50,998 nucleotides of DNA, taken from Prevotellaceae bacterium (lineage in GTDB: Bacteria; Bacteroidota; Bacteroidia; Bacteroidales; Bacteroidaceae). The notes below the pieces were generated by a model. It was not told the origin of the DNA. It saw nothing but the letters and a program-made list of their open reading frames with translations, and searched no databases. The DNA is taken from contig JAQYEW010000025.1 of NCBI GenBank assembly GCA_028723455.1, forward strand, positions 1-50,998. Direction: 5' to 3'. Positions 1 to 8,561 of the stretch are shown here, piece by piece; position 1 is the first letter of the stretch; each line of letters begins with the position of its first letter. A program made the position numbers and the translations under genes.

Positions 1-15
1 TCTACTCACCACTCT

Positions 16-2073
16 CTACTCCTCATACTTCTTCAGACCCTCCTGTAGCCAACGGACGTAGGCATCCACGTTTTCGTCGAAGCTGTAGCTGCGGGTCAAG
101 GGACGGCCCTCGTTGTCTAAAAGGACATAGAAGGGCTGGGCGTTGGCGCCGAACTTCACGCGCTGAAGATAGCTCCATTTGTCGCCCACCGTGCGCAGCT
201 TGCGCTGCTGCCCGTTTTCCTCTACGACAAGCGTTTCGGGCAGGGACTTCTTCTCGTCGATATAGAGGGAGATGAGGACATATTTCCCGGTAATCAGTTC
301 CTGCACCTTGCTGTCGGTCCAGACGGCGGCCTCCATCTTGCGACAGTTGACACAACCGTAGCCGGTAAAGTCGAGCAGAACGGGCATCTTATGCTCACGG
401 GCATAGGCCATGCCCTCTTCATAATCATAGAAATGCTTGCCGCTTTCCGTCTCGCCCAACTTAAAGTCCTGGGTGCTCATGGGAGGCGCAAAGGCGCTGA
501 CGGCCTTGACGGGCGCACCCCACAGTCCGGGCACCATGTACATGGCGAAGGCAAAGCTCAGGAGGGCCATGAAGAAACGGATAACGCCGGTACGGGGGTT
601 CACAACCACCTGGCCCATATCGTCATACTCGTCCTCGTCGTGAGGGAAACGGATCCAGCCCACGAGATAAGCGCCCAAGAGGGCGAAGAGCACAATCCAA
701 AGGGCCAGGAAGACCTCGCGGTCCAGGATATGCCAGCCGTAAGCGAGATCCGCCACAGAGAGGAATTTCAGGGCGAAGGCCAGTTCCAGGAAGCCCAGGC
801 ACACCTTGACGCAATTCATCCAGTTGCCGCTCTTGGGGGCTTTCTTCATCACCTGGGGGAAAAGGGCGAAGAGGGTGAAAGGCAGCGCCAGGGCAACGGC
901 AAAGCCCAGCATGCCCATGGCCGGAGCCACGTAGCTGGCGTTGGCGCTTACCTCCACCAACAGGAATCCGATGATGGGACCCGTACAGCTGAAACTTACA
1001 AGGGTGAGCGTAAAGGCCATGAGGAAAATACTCAAGAGGCCCGTTGTCTTGCCAGCCTTGCTGTCCACGGCATTGCTCCACGAACTGGGCAGGGTAATCT
1101 CGAAACCACCCAGGAAACTGGCACCGAAGACCACAAGCATCAGGAAGAAGAAGATGTTGAAGACGGCGTTCGTAGCCAGATCATTGAGTGCGCTGGCACC
1201 GAGGGTAGCGGACACCAGCAAGCCCAGGCCTACATAGATGACCACAATGCTCAGCCCATAGGTGAGCGCATCACGGACAGCCTTGGCGCGGTTGTCCTTG
1301 GAACGTTTCAGGAAGAAACTCACGGTCATGGGGATAATGGGCCATACGCAGGGCGTTACCAAGGCGGCCAGACCGCCCAAAAGACCCAGCAGGAAGATGG
1401 TCAAGAGGCCATACTCCGCGCCGTGGCCGGTACCTGCCGCGCTATTGAGTGCCTGCAACTCCCCGATCATGGGTTTCCACCAATCGCTTTGAGCCACGGA
1501 GGGAGCCGCAAGCGCGCTGTCCGCCGGCGCCTGGATAGCAGGCTCCGCAGCCACCGAATCTGCGGGTTGTGGTTTGTCGGAAGGCTCCACGGCAGGCTCC
1601 GCAGCATTTGCTTCCTGCTTGGGCCCATCGCCGGCAAACGAAAACTCGACATCCGTAGGGGGAAGGCAGTTGCGGTCGTCGCAAGCGCCGTAGGTGAGGT
1701 AGCCCTGCACGTTGTACTTGGCTGCCGTGATACGGTAACGCTGCACAAGTGTAGCCTGATTTTCCAGATAGCTGACCTCCATGCCGAAGAGGGGATCCAT
1801 GCCGCGGTGCAGCTTGCCCACGACCTTCAGACCGCCCACAGGCTTCACACCCTCCTGCTTTTCCAGGGTTACCTCGGCCTTCGTAGGGCCTCCCTCGGCA
1901 ATGTCCGGGCCATATACGTGCCATCCTCGTGCAATACGGGCAGAGAAGACAACTTCTAACTCGTTTTCGCCCAGCGCGCGCTTCGACACGGTGAAGCTGA
2001 CGGGGCTTTGTATCTGTGCCCAGGCTCCCAGGCACAGCAGCAGCATAATCAGTGATAAGGATAGTTTTCTCAT
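16..2073 (-). CDS. dsbD: Thiol:disulfide interchange protein DsbD
   Basis: Inner-membrane reductant conduit that passes electrons from cytoplasmic thioredoxin to periplasmic proteins. The 685-residue protein has a signal peptide (MRKLSLSL... to about residue 20), an N-terminal DsbD-alpha domain with a Cys131/Cys136 pair (CDDRNC), a multi-span membrane domain (about 215-490) with the two expected cysteines (TPCVWP and SFSCTGP), and a C-terminal thioredoxin-like domain with CVNC at about 574-577. The full three-domain layout is present. I chose the ATG at 2073 over an in-frame ATG at 2124: it starts a clean signal peptide, and a -7 box lies at 2082-2089, between the two candidates. It stands alone downstream of the pckA terminator. 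Confidence 0.95.
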   Translation of the reverse strand: MRKLSLSLIMLLLCLGAWAQIQSPVSFTVSKRALGENELEVVFSARIARGWHVYGPDIAEGGPTKAEVTLEKQEGVKPVGGLKVVGKLHRGMDPLFGMEVSYLENQATLVQRYRITAAKYNVQGYLTYGACDDRNCLPPTDVEFSFAGDGPKQEANAAEPAVEPSDKPQPADSVAAEPAIQAPADSALAAPSVAQSDWWKPMIGELQALNSAAGTGHGAEYGLLTIFLLGLLGGLAALVTPCVWPIIPMTVSFFLKRSKDNRAKAVRDALTYGLSIVVIYVGLGLLVSATLGASALNDLATNAVFNIFFFLMLVVFGASFLGGFEITLPSSWSNAVDSKAGKTTGLLSIFLMAFTLTLVSFSCTGPIIGFLLVEVSANASYVAPAMGMLGFAVALALPFTLFALFPQVMKKAPKSGNWMNCVKVCLGFLELAFALKFLSVADLAYGWHILDREVFLALWIVLFALLGAYLVGWIRFPHDEDEYDDMGQVVVNPRTGVIRFFMALLSFAFAMYMVPGLWGAPVKAVSAFAPPMSTQDFKLGETESGKHFYDYEEGMAYAREHKMPVLLDFTGYGCVNCRKMEAAVWTDSKVQELITGKYVLISLYIDEKKSLPETLVVEENGQQRKLRTVGDKWSYLQRVKFGANAQPFYVLLDNEGRPLTRSYSFDENVDAYVRWLQEGLKKYEE

Positions 2074-2081
2074 AACGAATA

Positions 2082-2110
2082 CAAAGTTACGGAAAATACC
2101 ATTACGCAAA
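2082..2110 (-). promoter_or_regulatory. Bacteroidetes-type promoter of dsbD
   Basis: On the minus strand a perfect -7 box TAACTTTG lies at 2082-2089 and a TTTG (-33-like) at 2107-2110, spaced 17 bp. Only 8 bases separate the -7 box from the dsbD ATG at 2073, so the leader would be almost absent. The -33 spacing is shorter than the usual 19-20. Confidence 0.6.
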
Positions 2111-2134
2111 GATTGGCTTTTCACTAAAAATACA

Positions 2135-2170
2135 TAAAAAAAGCCCCCTTCCCGTATGGGGAAGGAGGCT
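2135..2170 (-). terminator. Rho-independent terminator of pckA
   Basis: An inverted repeat (AGCCTCCTTCCCC / GGGAAGGGGGCT on the minus strand, 2142-2170) is followed by a run of T in the direction of pckA transcription. It separates pckA from dsbD. Confidence 0.85.
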
Positions 2171-2195
2171 GTAAAAACCTAACGGAGTAGGATTA

Positions 2196-3797
2196 TCAGA
2201 GCTTGGGACCAGCGGCAACGAGAGCCTTACCAGCCTCGTTGGTGGTGTACTTGGTAAAGTTCTTGATGAAGCGGGCTGCCAGATCCTTGGCCTTCTCCTC
2301 CCACTGAGCGGGGTCAGCGTAGGTGTTGCGGGGATCCAGAATCTCGTCATGAACGTTGGGCAGAGAGGTGGGAACCTCGAAGTCGAACATGGGGATCTTC
2401 TTGGTCTCAGCCTTCAGGATGCTGCCATCCAGGATAGCGTCGATGATACCGCGCGTATCGGGGATGGAGATACGCTTGCCGGTACCGTTCCAACCGGTGT
2501 TCACCAAGTAAGCCTTGGCACCGCTCTTGTTCATCTTCTTCACCAGTTCCTCAGCATACTTTGTGGGGTGCAACTCCAGGAAGGCCTGGCCGAAGCAAGC
2601 GCTGAAGGTGGGAGTGGGCTCGGTGATGCCACGCTCGGTACCTGCCAACTTAGCGGTGAAGCCGCTCAGGAAGTAGTACTGGGTCTGCTCGGGAGTCAGG
2701 ATGCTAACGGGAGGCAATACGCCGAATGCGTCAGCCGACAGGAAGATAACGTTCTTGGCTGCGGGTGCGCTGCCACCGGGCTGGATGTTGGCGATGTGGT
2801 CGATGGGGTAGCTTACGCGGGTGTTCTCCGTCTTGCTGCCGTCGCTGAAGTCAATCTTGCCGTTCTCGTCAACGGTAACGTTCTCCAACAGGGCGTTACG
2901 CTTGATGGCGGCATAGATGTCGGGCTCGTTCTCCTTGCTCAGGTTGATAACCTTTGCATAGCAGCCACCCTCGAGGTTGAAGATACCCTCGTCGTCCCAG
3001 CCGTGCTCGTCGTCACCAATCAGGCGACGCTTGGGGTCGGTGCTCAGCGTGGTCTTACCCGTACCTGAGAGACCGAAGAAGATGGCGGTGTTCTCGCCGT
3101 TCATGTCGCAGTTTGCGGAGCAGTGCATAGAAGCGATGCCCTGCAGGGGCAGATAGTAGTTCTGCATAGAGAACATACCCTTCTTCATCTCGCCGCCGTA
3201 CCAGGTGTTGATGATCACCTGCTCACGGGTGGTGGTGTTGAAGGCTACGCAAGTCTCTGAGTTCAGACCCAGCTCCTTGTAGTTCTCCACCTTAGCCTTA
3301 GAAGCGTTGTAGATTACGAAGTCGGGCTTGAAGTTCTCCAGCTCCTCGGCTGTGGGGCGGATGAACATGTTGGTTACGAAGTGAGCCTGCCATGCAACCT
3401 CAACGATTACACGAACTGACAGACGGGTAGCGGCGTTGGCACCGCAGAATGCGTCTACCACGTACAGCTGCTTGTTGCTCAGCTCCTTCTTGGCGATATC
3501 CTGGACAACGGCCCAAGCCTCTTCGCTCATGGGCTTGTTGTCATTCTTGTACTCATCACTGGTCCACCATACCTTGTCGTGGCTCTGAGCGTCGTCAACG
3601 ATGAACTTATCCTTGGGAGAGCGGCCCGTGTAGATACCGGTCATTACGTTTACTGCACCAAGCTCGGTAACCTGACCCTTCTCGTAACCCTCGAGGCCAG
3701 CCTTGGTCTCTTCCTCGAACAGGCGCTCATAAGAAGGATTGTGGGCAATCACGGTTGAACCGGTAATGCCGTACTGTGTCAAATCTAAATTTGCCAT
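2196..3797 (-). CDS. pckA: Phosphoenolpyruvate carboxykinase (ATP)
   Basis: Interconverts oxaloacetate + ATP and phosphoenolpyruvate + CO2 + ADP. In succinate-forming Bacteroidales it often runs in the CO2-fixing direction (family knowledge). The 533-residue protein has the substrate-binding TGRSPKDKF (57-65), the kinase-1a P-loop GLSGTGKTT (242-250) and the metal-binding GDDEHGW (261-267), which mark the ATP-dependent class. Length is normal. The start is the only plausible ATG. It is monocistronic, bounded by its own promoter and a strong terminator, and is divergent from upp across 227 bp. Confidence 0.97.
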   Translation of the reverse strand: MANLDLTQYGITGSTVIAHNPSYERLFEEETKAGLEGYEKGQVTELGAVNVMTGIYTGRSPKDKFIVDDAQSHDKVWWTSDEYKNDNKPMSEEAWAVVQDIAKKELSNKQLYVVDAFCGANAATRLSVRVIVEVAWQAHFVTNMFIRPTAEELENFKPDFVIYNASKAKVENYKELGLNSETCVAFNTTTREQVIINTWYGGEMKKGMFSMQNYYLPLQGIASMHCSANCDMNGENTAIFFGLSGTGKTTLSTDPKRRLIGDDEHGWDDEGIFNLEGGCYAKVINLSKENEPDIYAAIKRNALLENVTVDENGKIDFSDGSKTENTRVSYPIDHIANIQPGGSAPAAKNVIFLSADAFGVLPPVSILTPEQTQYYFLSGFTAKLAGTERGITEPTPTFSACFGQAFLELHPTKYAEELVKKMNKSGAKAYLVNTGWNGTGKRISIPDTRGIIDAILDGSILKAETKKIPMFDFEVPTSLPNVHDEILDPRNTYADPAQWEEKAKDLAARFIKNFTKYTTNEAGKALVAAGPKL

Positions 3798-3866
3798 TGT
3801 CTTTGATGTTTATAATAAAGTTTTACAATCTTTTTCCAAAGTGAAAGTTGTCTGTTTTAGACCTTG

Positions 3867-3898
3867 CAAAATTACTGAATTTCTACGACACTTACAAT
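3867..3898 (-). promoter_or_regulatory. Promoter of pckA
   Basis: Minus-strand -7 box TAATTTTG at 3867-3874, with ATTG at 3895-3898 (one mismatch to TTTG) 20 bp upstream. The leader to the ATG at 3797 would be about 60 nt and is AT-rich. Confidence 0.55.
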
Positions 3899-3967
3899 AT
3901 GTAAGACAAGTTTTTTTTAACAATCATACAGCTTTACGGTATATTAACCATTTATCTCCCGAATGGC

Positions 3968-3998
3968 TTTGATTTTTCTTTCCTTTGACATAACTTTG
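3968..3998 (+). promoter_or_regulatory. Promoter of upp
   Basis: A textbook Bacteroidetes promoter: TTTG at 3968-3971, a 19-bp spacer, and TAACTTTG at 3991-3998. The expected start site is about 20 nt before the upp ATG. Confidence 0.8.
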
Positions 3999-4024
3999 CG
4001 CTCAAAACAGTCTATTAAATATCT

Positions 4025-4687
4025 ATGGAAATTATTGACCTCAGTCTTCAAGGCACTATCATGAACCAATTCGTAAGCGAGCTGCGCAACGTCAATGTTC
4101 AAAACGACCGGATGCGTTTCCGCCGCAACCTGGAGCGCGTTGGCGAGGTGATGGCCTACGAAATCAGCAAACGGCTGTCCTATGCCCCCAAAGACATCAC
4201 GACCCCCTTGGGCACGGCTTCCGTGCTCATGCCCACCGACCCCATCGTAGTGGCCACAGTGTTCCGCGCCGGGCTGCCCCTGCACGCCGGCTTCCTGAAT
4301 TATTTCGACCAGGCGGACAATGCCTTCGTGTCAGCCTACCGTTACTACAGGGACAAGGAATGCCGCCAGGTGGACGTGCGCATTGACTACATTGCCACGC
4401 CCGCACTGAACGGGCGCACCCTGATGCTGGTAGACCCCATGCTGGCAACGGGCGAAAGCATGGAACTGGCCTTGGAGGCTTTCTGCACCAAGGGCAAACC
4501 CAAGCACACGCATCTGGCCGCCGTAATCGCCAGCCAACAGGGTGTGGACCACCTGAAAACGGTGTATGGCGACCGCAAGGACATCACCCTGTGGTGTGCC
4601 GCCATAGACCCGGAATTGAACGAACACAGCTACATCGTTCCCGGACTGGGCGATGCGGGCGACCTGGCCTTCGGGGGGAAACTGTAG
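4025..4687 (+). CDS. upp: Uracil phosphoribosyltransferase
   Basis: Pyrimidine salvage enzyme that joins uracil and PRPP to UMP. The 220-residue protein has the PRPP loop VDPMLATGESM (136-146) and the C-terminal uracil-binding loop PGLGDAGDLAFG (206-217). It is slightly longer than the usual 208-210 residues because of an N-terminal extension. A second in-frame ATG (codon 13, MNQFVSELRN) is also possible. The first ATG fits the promoter 27 bp upstream. It ends at a hairpin shared with the convergent gene. Confidence 0.95.
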   Translation: MEIIDLSLQGTIMNQFVSELRNVNVQNDRMRFRRNLERVGEVMAYEISKRLSYAPKDITTPLGTASVLMPTDPIVVATVFRAGLPLHAGFLNYFDQADNAFVSAYRYYRDKECRQVDVRIDYIATPALNGRTLMLVDPMLATGESMELALEAFCTKGKPKHTHLAAVIASQQGVDHLKTVYGDRKDITLWCAAIDPELNEHSYIVPGLGDAGDLAFGGKL

Positions 4688-4710
4688 CCGCAAAGTCCTT
4701 CGAGAAACAG

Positions 4711-4742
4711 CAAGCCGGACCTTCGAATGGAGGTCCGGCTTG
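4711..4742. terminator. Hairpin between convergent genes
   Basis: A perfect 11-bp inverted repeat (AAGCCGGACCT at 4712-4722, AGGTCCGGCTT at 4731-4741, 8-base loop) lies between the 3' ends of upp and the convergent secreted-protein gene. U-tracts are weak on both sides, so it may act as a bidirectional terminator or mRNA 3'-end stabiliser. Confidence 0.6.
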
Positions 4743-4768
4743 TTGGTTATTGTCCTGTTCGGACGTGC

Positions 4769-7700
4769 TTACTTCAGCGTTACTTTCCTGCCGTTCTCAA
4801 TCACAATGCCACGGGTATGCTTCCGGGCACGTGTACCGGAGAGGGTGAATCGGTGGCTGCGAACCACGCCACGCTCAACGCCGCTGATACCGGTAGCAAT
4901 GGGGTCCAGCACATACTTCACATTCTGGAAGCTCAGCCAGCTGACAGTGTTATCGGCGGCGACATCAAAGGTGATTCTCAGGATGCCGTCCTCGCCCACG
5001 GTGGCCACGGCCTGTGCACCCTTGAGGAGACGGAACTGGCTCTCGCCCACCTGCTCGCCAGCGCATACGTCTGTACCGTTCAGGGAGATGCCGGTCGCTG
5101 TATCAGCCCCGTTCTTGATGCGCACACGGACATCGGCGGTAATGTTATAGACGCCAGGAGCCACACCCTCTACCTTAGCCGTCAGGACTGCCGGCTCAAG
5201 GCTGTTGGCATCGGCAATCCAGTATTCGTAGAAGGGAGTCTTGAAGTCTGAGCCGTCGCTCTCGCCCTCGTTGCTCCAGGTATTGATGTGCAGGGCGGTA
5301 GCGAATTCCTCGGCCTTTACGTCGTTGATGCTCCAAGCGGAAAGCAGGAGGTCGTCGTAGGTATTGACACTGTGCCATCCGTAAACGCCATAGGGGTTCT
5401 GAACAGTGCCCTCCAGCGTACCAGCCTCCCAAGCGGCTTCCTTGGCGTCAATGTCGGCCTGATAAGCGGCGGCAGCCTCGGCGGTATAAACGTTGGTGGA
5501 GGCCAGGAGCTGTTTCATGCCCTCGATACCCGTCTTCTGCTCGGCACTCAGGCGCACGGCGGCATTGGCAGCCTTCAGTGCTTCAAGGGCGGCCGTCAGG
5601 GCTTCCTTCGTCTGCTCCACGCTCTCGCTGGCGGCAAGGGCTTCATTGAGTCTGGTGATGCTGGCCTGGCTGGCAACCTCGTTTTTCACGTTCTCGCGGG
5701 CGAGTTGCTGCTCCGCTGCCAGTTCACTCAGGAGAGCACCGTTCTTGAGCGCATTAACGTCGGCCTCCGCGCCGAAGTAGCGCAGGGTAAGTTCGCCGAA
5801 GATGTTCCACATGTTGGTGTTCTCGTTCTGGAAACCGATGGTCAGGGTTCCGCCCTCTGCCACTTGGACATAGAGTTCCTCTGTCTTGTAGTTGCCCTGA
5901 AGGAACGAGGCATAGGCTGCGACCATGCTGTTCTCCGTGCCGCTGCGCAGAGGCAGAACGGTTTGCTCTTCATTGGCGAACATCACGGGCAGGTGGTCGT
6001 TGTCCGTGCCGTCCTGGCGATAGAAAGCGTGCGCACTGAAGCCGTAAACGCCCGGTTTCAGGTTCTCCAGCGTCTGGCTGGCCTTGAAGCCGTTGGTGCT
6101 GTGGTAGCTTTCAGCCAGATTGGCGTTGTTTCCTCCACTGCCCCAATTAAAGTTCTGGGCGTTGGCTGCGCCGTCAAAACTCTTCACGACCCAACTGTTC
6201 AGACCCTCCACGTCCTGATTCAGGTTGCGTTTCATCTCGGGGTTGTAAACGAGAGCGGTAACGTCCACGGGAGCCTCCGCGGTAGCCAGGCTTTGTGCCT
6301 GAAGCACATCGGCCATGGTCAGCAATCGCCATTGGGCGGCGGGCACGGTGCCGTCTGCACCCGTCATGTTGATGCTGGCTCCCAGCGCACCTGCGGTCAG
6401 GAAGTTGGTACCATGGCTGATTGTAAAGGTGCCGTCCTCGAGTTTGGTGAGGGTAAGGGCAACGGGGCTGGCATTATCCATCCAGCCGGCTGCGTTCAGG
6501 AAATGGGCGTTGCCGCCGTTGCTTTGGTGGCTGTCCAGATGATAAGTGCCGTCGGCCAAAGCCACAAGGCGCAGCCACTGAGGCTTGCCGAGGGTGGACG
6601 CATTGGTACCCCAGGCGTTGCCGCCTCCCAGGTAGCCACCGTTCTCCACGTTCTGAATCAGATACTCCGCCTCGGAAACCACCATCTTCGTAAAGCAGTT
6701 CTCGCTGATGGGATAGAGCTGTTGTGCGCCGCTGTAGATACTGCCTGCAATGGCCGTCAGGATATATTCACCAGCCGTAGCGTTGAGGTTAAGCAAGAAG
6801 TTGTTGCGCAGAACAAAGTCTTTGCCGCCAGCGGTGAAGCTGACATTTTCACGTTTGCCTGCAATGGCCACGTCCTGGCTAAAGACGGCACCCTTAATGG
6901 TTACCAGCATATTGGCATAGTCAAAGAAGTTGGCTGCCAAGGCGGCAGCGTCAACGACAAGAGGACTAACGGCATTGCCCTCGCTCAGGGTCTGCAAAGC
7001 CAGTTCAGAGACACTCACTTCGGGCAGTCCGTTGTAGAGCATCACCTCGCCCTGAAATTCGCCCTTCACGCGGTCGCCGGCCTTCAGGGTGAAGGCCTCC
7101 TTGCCATTGTAGAGCAGAATGGCCTTGGCTCCGTCGGTCAGGTAGGCGTTCTTGTCGTTCACATAACTTACCAGCCAGCCGACCTCGGGAAGCACAACCT
7201 TTACGGGAGCCTTGGTGGAGGCCGCAGCGTTCAGGTCGGCCAAGGTGGTGTAGGTGGCAGCGATGACAATGTTCACGGTAGCCAAAAGGCTTTCCTTGCC
7301 ATCCACAAGCTGCTTGGCCCTGACGGTGGTGGTCTCGCTCACCAGGAAAGGCTCGGTGTAGGTCTGGAACTCGCCTTCGCCCAACGCATATTGCAGGGTG
7401 GCGCCCTCCTGACCGGCAATCGTAACCGTTTGGGGCGCGAAATAGGTGCCGCCGGCAGGAGTGATGGTGGGAGCCGCAATGGCATCTGCATCCGGAGAGG
7501 TGTAGGTAACCTCAATCTTCAGGGCACGGGACTGCTTGGTTGTCTTGAAGGCCACACTCTTCTCGTCGCCTACCCAGGTGTAGACATCACCCTCTTGGGT
7601 GAGCGTTCCTGTGGCACCTTCCCCCAGAGAGAAATCCTGGTAACCCATCATGGACGTGAAGACAATCTTCGTAATGTTGCCGGGGGCGGATACGGTGAAT

Positions 7701-7924
7701 GTGCTGTTGGCATAGAAACGGTAGTTGTCCGTCCTGCCAAGCGCTGCTTTGGAGCAGTCAATGACAACACCTTCCTTCTCAACCTTGTCCGGTGCTGTTG
7801 AGGCTGTTGAAGAGCCCATGTCTGTTCCCGCCGTGAAGTTTACGGTAACATCCACGGCCAACGCTGTCGTCGCGCATACGGCCAAGACCAGCGTCGTCAA
7901 AAAATAGCGTAATTCTTTTAGCAT
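4769..7924 (-). CDS. Large secreted multidomain surface protein with a Bacteroidales C-terminal tail
   Basis: The function is not known. The 1051-residue protein has a signal peptide (1-23, ending TTALA). After an N-terminal beta-rich region, residues about 155-220 resemble the chitobiase/hexosaminidase C-terminal (CHB_HEX_C) fold (TPAGGTYFAPQTVTI). An OB-fold-like segment follows (about 225-410), then a beta-trefoil/ricin-like segment (about 420-540), a carbohydrate-binding-like beta-sandwich (about 555-720), an Ala/Glu-rich helical FIVAR-like spacer (about 725-835) and a second sandwich (about 850-1010). The last 40 residues end in TRGIVIENGRKVTLK, resembling the LSGR...GIYIVNGRKVVIK tails common on Prevotella and other Bacteroidales surface proteins. 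I infer a surface glycan-binding or adhesin role. No catalytic motif was recognised. It is a single-gene unit, high in GC like its neighbours. Confidence 0.7.
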   Translation of the reverse strand: MLKELRYFLTTLVLAVCATTALAVDVTVNFTAGTDMGSSTASTAPDKVEKEGVVIDCSKAALGRTDNYRFYANSTFTVSAPGNITKIVFTSMMGYQDFSLGEGATGTLTQEGDVYTWVGDEKSVAFKTTKQSRALKIEVTYTSPDADAIAAPTITPAGGTYFAPQTVTIAGQEGATLQYALGEGEFQTYTEPFLVSETTTVRAKQLVDGKESLLATVNIVIAATYTTLADLNAAASTKAPVKVVLPEVGWLVSYVNDKNAYLTDGAKAILLYNGKEAFTLKAGDRVKGEFQGEVMLYNGLPEVSVSELALQTLSEGNAVSPLVVDAAALAANFFDYANMLVTIKGAVFSQDVAIAGKRENVSFTAGGKDFVLRNNFLLNLNATAGEYILTAIAGSIYSGAQQLYPISENCFTKMVVSEAEYLIQNVENGGYLGGGNAWGTNASTLGKPQWLRLVALADGTYHLDSHQSNGGNAHFLNAAGWMDNASPVALTLTKLEDGTFTISHGTNFLTAGALGASINMTGADGTVPAAQWRLLTMADVLQAQSLATAEAPVDVTALVYNPEMKRNLNQDVEGLNSWVVKSFDGAANAQNFNWGSGGNNANLAESYHSTNGFKASQTLENLKPGVYGFSAHAFYRQDGTDNDHLPVMFANEEQTVLPLRSGTENSMVAAYASFLQGNYKTEELYVQVAEGGTLTIGFQNENTNMWNIFGELTLRYFGAEADVNALKNGALLSELAAEQQLARENVKNEVASQASITRLNEALAASESVEQTKEALTAALEALKAANAAVRLSAEQKTGIEGMKQLLASTNVYTAEAAAAYQADIDAKEAAWEAGTLEGTVQNPYGVYGWHSVNTYDDLLLSAWSINDVKAEEFATALHINTWSNEGESDGSDFKTPFYEYWIADANSLEPAVLTAKVEGVAPGVYNITADVRVRIKNGADTATGISLNGTDVCAGEQVGESQFRLLKGAQAVATVGEDGILRITFDVAADNTVSWLSFQNVKYVLDPIATGISGVERGVVRSHRFTLSGTRARKHTRGIVIENGRKVTLK

Positions 7925-7965
7925 AAATGGGTTGTTAAGAGGTTAATGAAATGAATTGTATGCTA

Positions 7966-7992
7966 CAAATATATATCTTTTAATTGAACAAA
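7966..7992 (-). promoter_or_regulatory. Putative promoter of the secreted-protein gene
   Basis: Minus-strand TATATTTG at 7966-7973 fits the -7 consensus. A TTTG at 7989-7992 is only 15 bp further upstream, shorter than usual. The region is strongly AT-rich. Confidence 0.4.
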
Positions 7993-8025
7993 ACAATTTT
8001 TGTCTGTTTTAAATGTCCGGTGGAC

Positions 8026-8062
8026 ACAAAAAAGCCCGTTCTTAGCAAAGAACGGGCTTTTC
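8026..8062 (-). terminator. Terminator of the V-ATPase operon
   Basis: A perfect 13-bp inverted repeat (AAAGCCCGTTCTT at 8031-8043, AAGAACGGGCTTT at 8048-8060) with a 4-base loop and flanking A/T runs. It lies 20 bp past the atpK stop and ends the operon. Confidence 0.9.
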
Positions 8063-8082
8063 ATCATTGTAGGCGGGCTTGA

Positions 8083-8526
8083 TTAGAGGGATGTTGAGGT
8101 CAGAATGAGCACCAAGAGCGCCAGAATGGCGTAAAGCTCGGGGAACACGGCCAACACCATGGTGGTACCGAAAGCGTTGTGGCCGTTGCCGATCGCGTTG
8201 ATACCATCGGCGCAAACCTTGGCCTGACGGATGGAGCTGAACAGACAAACGACACCCGCAGTAAGACCCACAGAGAAGATGGCGCTTGCAGCGAGCATGC
8301 TAATCTCGGGCGTAATCAGGCTCTTGAGCATGAAGAAACCTACGAAACCGTACAGACCCTGAGAAGAGGGCAGCGCGCACAGACCGATGTAGGCACCCGC
8401 CGAATCGGGCTTCTTCTTGAAGGCACCGATGGCGGCACTGCCCGAGATAGTAACACCGTAGGCACTGCCCACACCAGAGAGAATCACACAAAGGGCAACG
8501 CCCAGATAAGCTAATAATACTTCCAT
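8083..8526 (-). CDS. atpK: V-type ATPase subunit K (rotor c-ring proteolipid)
   Basis: Forms the ion-carrying membrane ring. The 147-residue protein has two helical hairpins (four membrane helices), the fused V-type layout. Residues line up with the Na+ ligands known from Enterococcus hirae NtpK: Leu52, Ser55 (Thr in NtpK) and Gln56 in ALPSSQGLYGF, Gln101 in FSSIRQAKV, and Glu130 in FPELYAIL. I infer Na+ binding from this, although proton use cannot be excluded. It is the last gene of the operon, before a strong terminator. Confidence 0.93.
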   Translation of the reverse strand: MEVLLAYLGVALCVILSGVGSAYGVTISGSAAIGAFKKKPDSAGAYIGLCALPSSQGLYGFVGFFMLKSLITPEISMLAASAIFSVGLTAGVVCLFSSIRQAKVCADGINAIGNGHNAFGTTMVLAVFPELYAILALLVLILTSTSL

Positions 8527-8561
8527 AATTGTTATTTGATTTTGTTGTTAATATTTCTTGG

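Noticed and set aside
391..1959. Long plus-strand open frame (522 codons) opposite dsbD
   Set aside because: It is a shadow in a GC-rich gene. The low-complexity His/Gln/Gly-rich translation has no domain, and the minus strand encodes an obvious DsbD.
5288..7801. 837-codon plus-strand open frame opposite the secreted protein
   Set aside because: It has no start context or domain. The minus strand has a signal peptide, domains and a terminal tail.
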